A stretch of DNA of 64,000 bases, from assembly GCF_030247195.1 (NCBI RefSeq), contig NC_080672.1, forward strand, positions 403,947,037 through 404,011,036, written 5' to 3'. The DNA comes from Topomyia yanbarensis. Lineage: Eukaryota; Arthropoda; Insecta; Diptera; Culicidae. The notes under the pieces are model-generated. The model ran no database searches. It was not told the DNA's origin and saw nothing but the letters and a program-made list of their open reading frames with translations. A program made the position numbers and the translations under genes. Below are positions 60,830-64,000 of the stretch, piece after piece. Position 1 is the first letter of the stretch. Each line of letters opens with the position of its first letter.

Positions 60830-61050
60830 TTCTTAGCATTTCACGAGAAATACTTTCGTTTCTCAAAAATGCGGGAAGTTAGAATTTTGGGACATTTTGT
60901 CAAATCCACTATTCCTAATAACTATTCTGCTCTGTGCTGCAAATCATGCATATTTTGCTTTTTTTTTTTTCTATTGTGAAATATCTCAGGAATCTAACGG
61001 GACATTTGCGACCTTTGTCGTAATACGTAAGTTCTGGGGAAATTGCATTA
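60830..61050. repeat. Dispersed AT-rich repeat, second copy
   Basis: Decayed relative of 18560-18821; see that entry for the shared blocks. Confidence 0.5.
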
Positions 61051-61199
61051 AATTTTAGTGTATGTATGACATGCATTAATAACGAAAAACGGTTTTGAAA
61101 AATAATTCGAAAACTACTCGGGAATGGTGCAAAATTTCCGTACAGGGCGTCCCCTGTAAGTGCTGTACAATACCGAAAAGGGAATAATTGTAAGCTGCA

Positions 61200-61945
61200 C
61201 ACAACTGGGAGCTGAATCGGTTTGTGTCGTTACCTACTACAATTTTTTTTAGTTCTGATTGTTAGAGAGTAGCTTGTGCAACGTAAAACCGGATTTGAAA
61301 ACACCCGACCGAATCCAATTCGTGATATTGATTACTGCTGATTTTATGCACCGAGCCATAAATCTTGAACAGAAAGAATTGTGATTTTAGTCGGTTTCTA
61401 TTAGTTTACCTTCCATGGCCGGAGGCTACGTTGCGACATCGGGAGGAAAGGTAATTTTTAAGATTCAGTAGGCTCGGTGGACTGACTGTAATAATGAGAT
61501 AACATTTTTATGGAAAACAAATCAACCCTTATCAGCGCTATCAAACCATCCATCAAGAATTAAATTTGAGCACCTTTTCCTTTACAAACTATTAGTTTTA
61601 TTTCCGAACGTTCGAAATTAGCATACACAACACACACACATACACAAATCTATATTGAATCATCGAGCTGAAGCTTATTTTTGATCGGTTCCCGCTAATT
61701 ATATGCGCTGAGCCGCAAATCTTGAATAGTTTTCGTTCGAAGCACCACCTCTTTCAGGATGGAAGTATACTTATTTCATTCGATGGCCAGCCCATTTGAT
61801 TTCGAACGTAAACTGAACCGTGTTCAAAACCGGGGGTCTTATGCGAGTGCGGCATCATTCGTGTGTTACATTCGTGCTGGCTACACCACACATACGCTCG
61901 CTATGTCGGGGTGTTGGAATGCGGAAATGTGAAGATCATTGGATT
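61200..61945. other. No gene recognised; short duplicated phrase
   Basis: A phrase of the form 'gctgattttatgcaccgagccataaatcttgaa' (61337-61369) returns in diverged form at 61693-61725. A CA-rich run lies near 61626. No coding evidence. Confidence 0.4.
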
Positions 61946-61949
61946 TTAA

Positions 61950-62467
61950 CCCTTTCATGCCCAACTTTTTTCTAGTGCATGTAGGGTTTTAAAACTGTTT
62001 TTCTTGAGAACGGTGAGGTCAAGAAACTCGAAAAACTTTTTTTCATAAAGGTAGGTCCTTCCATGGCAGTGCCAGAAGCGGCTCAATTTTTACCTTCCAA
62101 TGCTCACTACAATTCTCCTAGAATATTTACAATAGTCCAACTGCGTGGAAAACGTAGCCAAAATTATACTAAATCAATAAGTTTTATCAGTTTTCACTAA
62201 TATTGCAACTTAACAAAGTTATATGAAAAATTCATTTTCCATCGTCAACGTAAACTGTCCCTGGCAGCACTGCTCCATCGGAGTTCAATCAGACTAATTG
62301 CAATAACTTCAGTTCTAGAGCTGATCCTTGTTACTGTTCACACTCAAATGGAAGCCAACAGTCACATTTATTAGCCTTACTTGTTTTTGTGAGCAAATCT
62401 TGCCTCAATCAAAAATTATAGCTGCTTAAAAACGTTGTTGTCCACAATCAACATGGGCATGAATGGG
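61950..62467. mobile_element. piggyBac-type MITE, copy 4 (best preserved)
   Basis: A 518-bp element between perfect TTAA duplications (61946-61949, 62468-62471), ends CCCTTTCATGCCCA and, inverted, CCCATTCATGCCCA. It is inverse in internal order to 10931-11433. No open frame; mobilisation would need a piggyBac transposase from elsewhere. Confidence 0.82.
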
Positions 62468-62502
62468 TTAAATACCAGTCCGAAGTGTAGTCACAACACC
62501 CC

Positions 62503-62880
62503 GTTTATGTCACAGACGTTACCCACCCATCTTTTTCTCTAATTTTAAAGAAAAAATGAACGCTTGGTCAATATTTTTGTCAAGATGGAGCAATCCCATT
62601 TTTGTTCAGGGAAACTTAAAGCCTGTCAATAACTAATAAAAATAAGCAATTTTTAGTTGGAATCGGATGAAAAATGTAAAAGTTATTGCATTTTTGTTAA
62701 AAGAAAATTTTTGAATTTCCCTGAGTCAACTTACTGAACCGCTAAATTCCAATATTTTCTAGGGCTTGTTTAATAAAAAAATAATGGAGAACTCTGTTAA
62801 TCAAAATCGAATCTGTAAAAATTCGTTGTAGACCGGACGCTACACAACGCCCTGGTATATATAGACTAATGTGTCCATTC
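62503..62880. repeat. Dispersed repeat end, otherwise unassigned
   Basis: 'tttatgtcacagacgttacccacccat' at 62504-62530 recurs at 31063-31090 (and in the right-arm mirror near 42140-42167). The DNA beyond it is not alike in the two places, which marks an element end or a truncated copy. Confidence 0.45.
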
Positions 62881-62895
62881 GTTTATAATTTAGTT

Positions 62896-63850
62896 ATTTT
62901 ATTTATTTATTTTTATTTTTTATCTGATCTACGTTGGCCTACATGAAATGAAGTTGAATGAGCAAAGCCCATTTCAGGATATACTTCGGAAGCAATCCTG
63001 AAATGGGCGTAGAAATTATATTATCTTTTTGTATTTTCACAACTTATTACAATGGATCCACACTACAATTGAATATAGTCACATAGTGTACAGAACAAAA
63101 ATTACAAATATTGAATCTTAAATCTAAATCAACCTCCTTAGTTTATTTTTGAAAACATCACAAGATACAGAAAGTTAAAATGATCATAAACACTATTAAA
63201 AACATTACACATCGCTTTAATAGTGTCGTTCTGACCGTACTCGGTGCGCTTTCTCGGGGGCACATTGACATTTATTTGTGAGAGAATATGCAAACTTCTA
63301 TTGACCGCACAATGAGAAATAGTTTGAAATTATCGGCGTATAAAAGTTTATACCTTGAAGGTATAACATAACAAACGTCATTGAAGAACAACGAAAAAAG
63401 CAACGGTCCTAGATTGCTCCCTTGTTGACAAGTTGATGAAACTGTATGACATGTTATTTCCTAATTTTACAGATAGAGTACGATTTACGAGACATGATGT
63501 AAGCCACCCTATAAAATTAGCCGAAGCGTCCAGCCACTTTATCTGTATCCATGTATACAGTATCGACCTGCAATCCAACTGCAATATTTTTAATACACAG
63601 TGAGGAGAATTGGGGCTAGATTAGTAGTTGTCGATCTGCCTGAAAAAAGCCATGTTGGTCCTTCGATATATGCTTTGGCCTCACAAAGCTTCACGTCTCC
63701 TACTAATATCTCAAATAACTTTGATCCAGCGCAGAATGAATTTATTCCACGATAGATCGTAACATTTTGCTTATCACCTTTTTAAAAACGGGAAACATAA
63801 CTGATTTGATGCGACAGTGATTAGTTAAATTGGAAGGAATACCATTATGG
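62896..63850 (-). pseudogene. LINE reverse-transcriptase remnant with 3' UTR
   Basis: The minus strand reads, from about 63800 down, KKGDKQNVTIYRGINSF and CAGSKLFEILVGDVKLCEAK (N-terminal RT of I/Jockey-type LINEs), then WLTSCLVNRTLSVKLGNNMS, then in a shifted frame CQQGSNLGPLLFSLFFNDV and LLYADNFKLF, the catalytic YADD position with Asn for the second Asp. After about 63270 the coding part is lost. A non-coding 3' part follows with a 14-bp stem-loop and an A-rich tail (complement of 'ttattttatttatttattttt', 62896-62920). Internally deleted and frameshifted, so inactive. The 5' part and endonuclease are not visible before the window ends. Confidence 0.85.
62967..63008 (-). other. Stem-loop in the LINE 3' UTR
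   Basis: GCCCATTTCAGGAT (62967-62980) pairs perfectly with ATCCTGAAATGGGC (62995-63008) across a 14-nt loop, about 45 bp before the A-rich tail. A 3' UTR hairpin is a plausible recognition site for the element's own reverse transcriptase. Confidence 0.7.
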
Positions 63851-64000
63851 CATTAGAACCTATTGTGACCCTATTTCGTACCTCTTGGTTTCGAGTTAGT
63901 TATGAACATAGTTTAAATAACTGCTGTCGGCTAATTAAAATAAAGTTGTTAAATACCCGCCGGCCACGCTAATCAAATGTGCAAATGAACAGTGGAATTA
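63851..64000. other. Window end, unassigned
   Basis: Probably the continuation of the LINE remnant towards its 5' side, but I could not find recognisable RT or endonuclease residues in these last 150 bases. Confidence 0.3.

Overview
This is eukaryotic, AT-rich, transposon-dominated DNA, best read as an insect and most likely a nematoceran fly such as a mosquito. The grounds are spliced genes with introns of about 60 bp, an arthropod-type TATA/Inr promoter, a Tc1/mariner element of the D37E type (a group described from mosquitoes), a maT-like mariner remnant, I/Jockey-type LINE fragments, hAT and piggyBac-type MITEs and a Helentron-like end. The species cannot be fixed from the sequence alone. 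No bacterial operon, CRISPR array, rRNA or tRNA gene was seen.

The window is four contigs joined by three gaps of exactly 500 N (18822-19321, 36322-36821, 57501-58000). Contig 1 (1-18821) holds no convincing host gene. It carries a foldback element with 16-bp iterons (2.6-3.4 kb), a SINE-like repeat (4.4 kb), a repeat with 95-bp tandem units (4.7-5.6 kb), a dead mariner transposase (7.9-8.5 kb), a 1.2-kb purine tract (8.6-9.8 kb), a TTAA-flanked MITE (10.9 kb) and a 1.1-kb insertion inside another repeat (13.0-14.15 kb).

Contig 2 (19322-36321, exactly 17,000 bp) is, over its whole length, an inverted near-copy of the first 15 kb of contig 3 (36822-57500). Coordinates mirror with a sum of about 73,230. 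Both arms carry the same 3-beta-hydroxysteroid-dehydrogenase-like gene with the same protein, the same LINE ORF1 pseudogene and the same foldback elements. They differ by SNPs, small indels and four larger replacements or insertions: a 2.5-kb hAT, a 0.7-kb hAT MITE, a LINE RT fragment, and a 1.26-kb insertion with a promoter. The simplest reading is two haplotypes of one locus scaffolded head to head across a gap. A real palindrome is not excluded.

Contig 3 continues into a large imperfect inverted repeat (49.35-54.3 kb), interrupted by a 1.85-kb element with long terminal inverted repeats, then a TTAA MITE (54.6 kb) and an almost complete D37E mariner (55740-57018) with one nonsense codon and one frameshift. 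Contig 4 (58001-64000) begins inside a small two-exon membrane-protein gene on the minus strand with its core promoter. It ends in a LINE reverse-transcriptase remnant whose 3' end carries a perfect 14-bp stem-loop and an A-rich tail.

The host coding content is therefore two loci: the dehydrogenase (present twice, probably as alleles) and the membrane-protein gene. The rest is layered mobile DNA.
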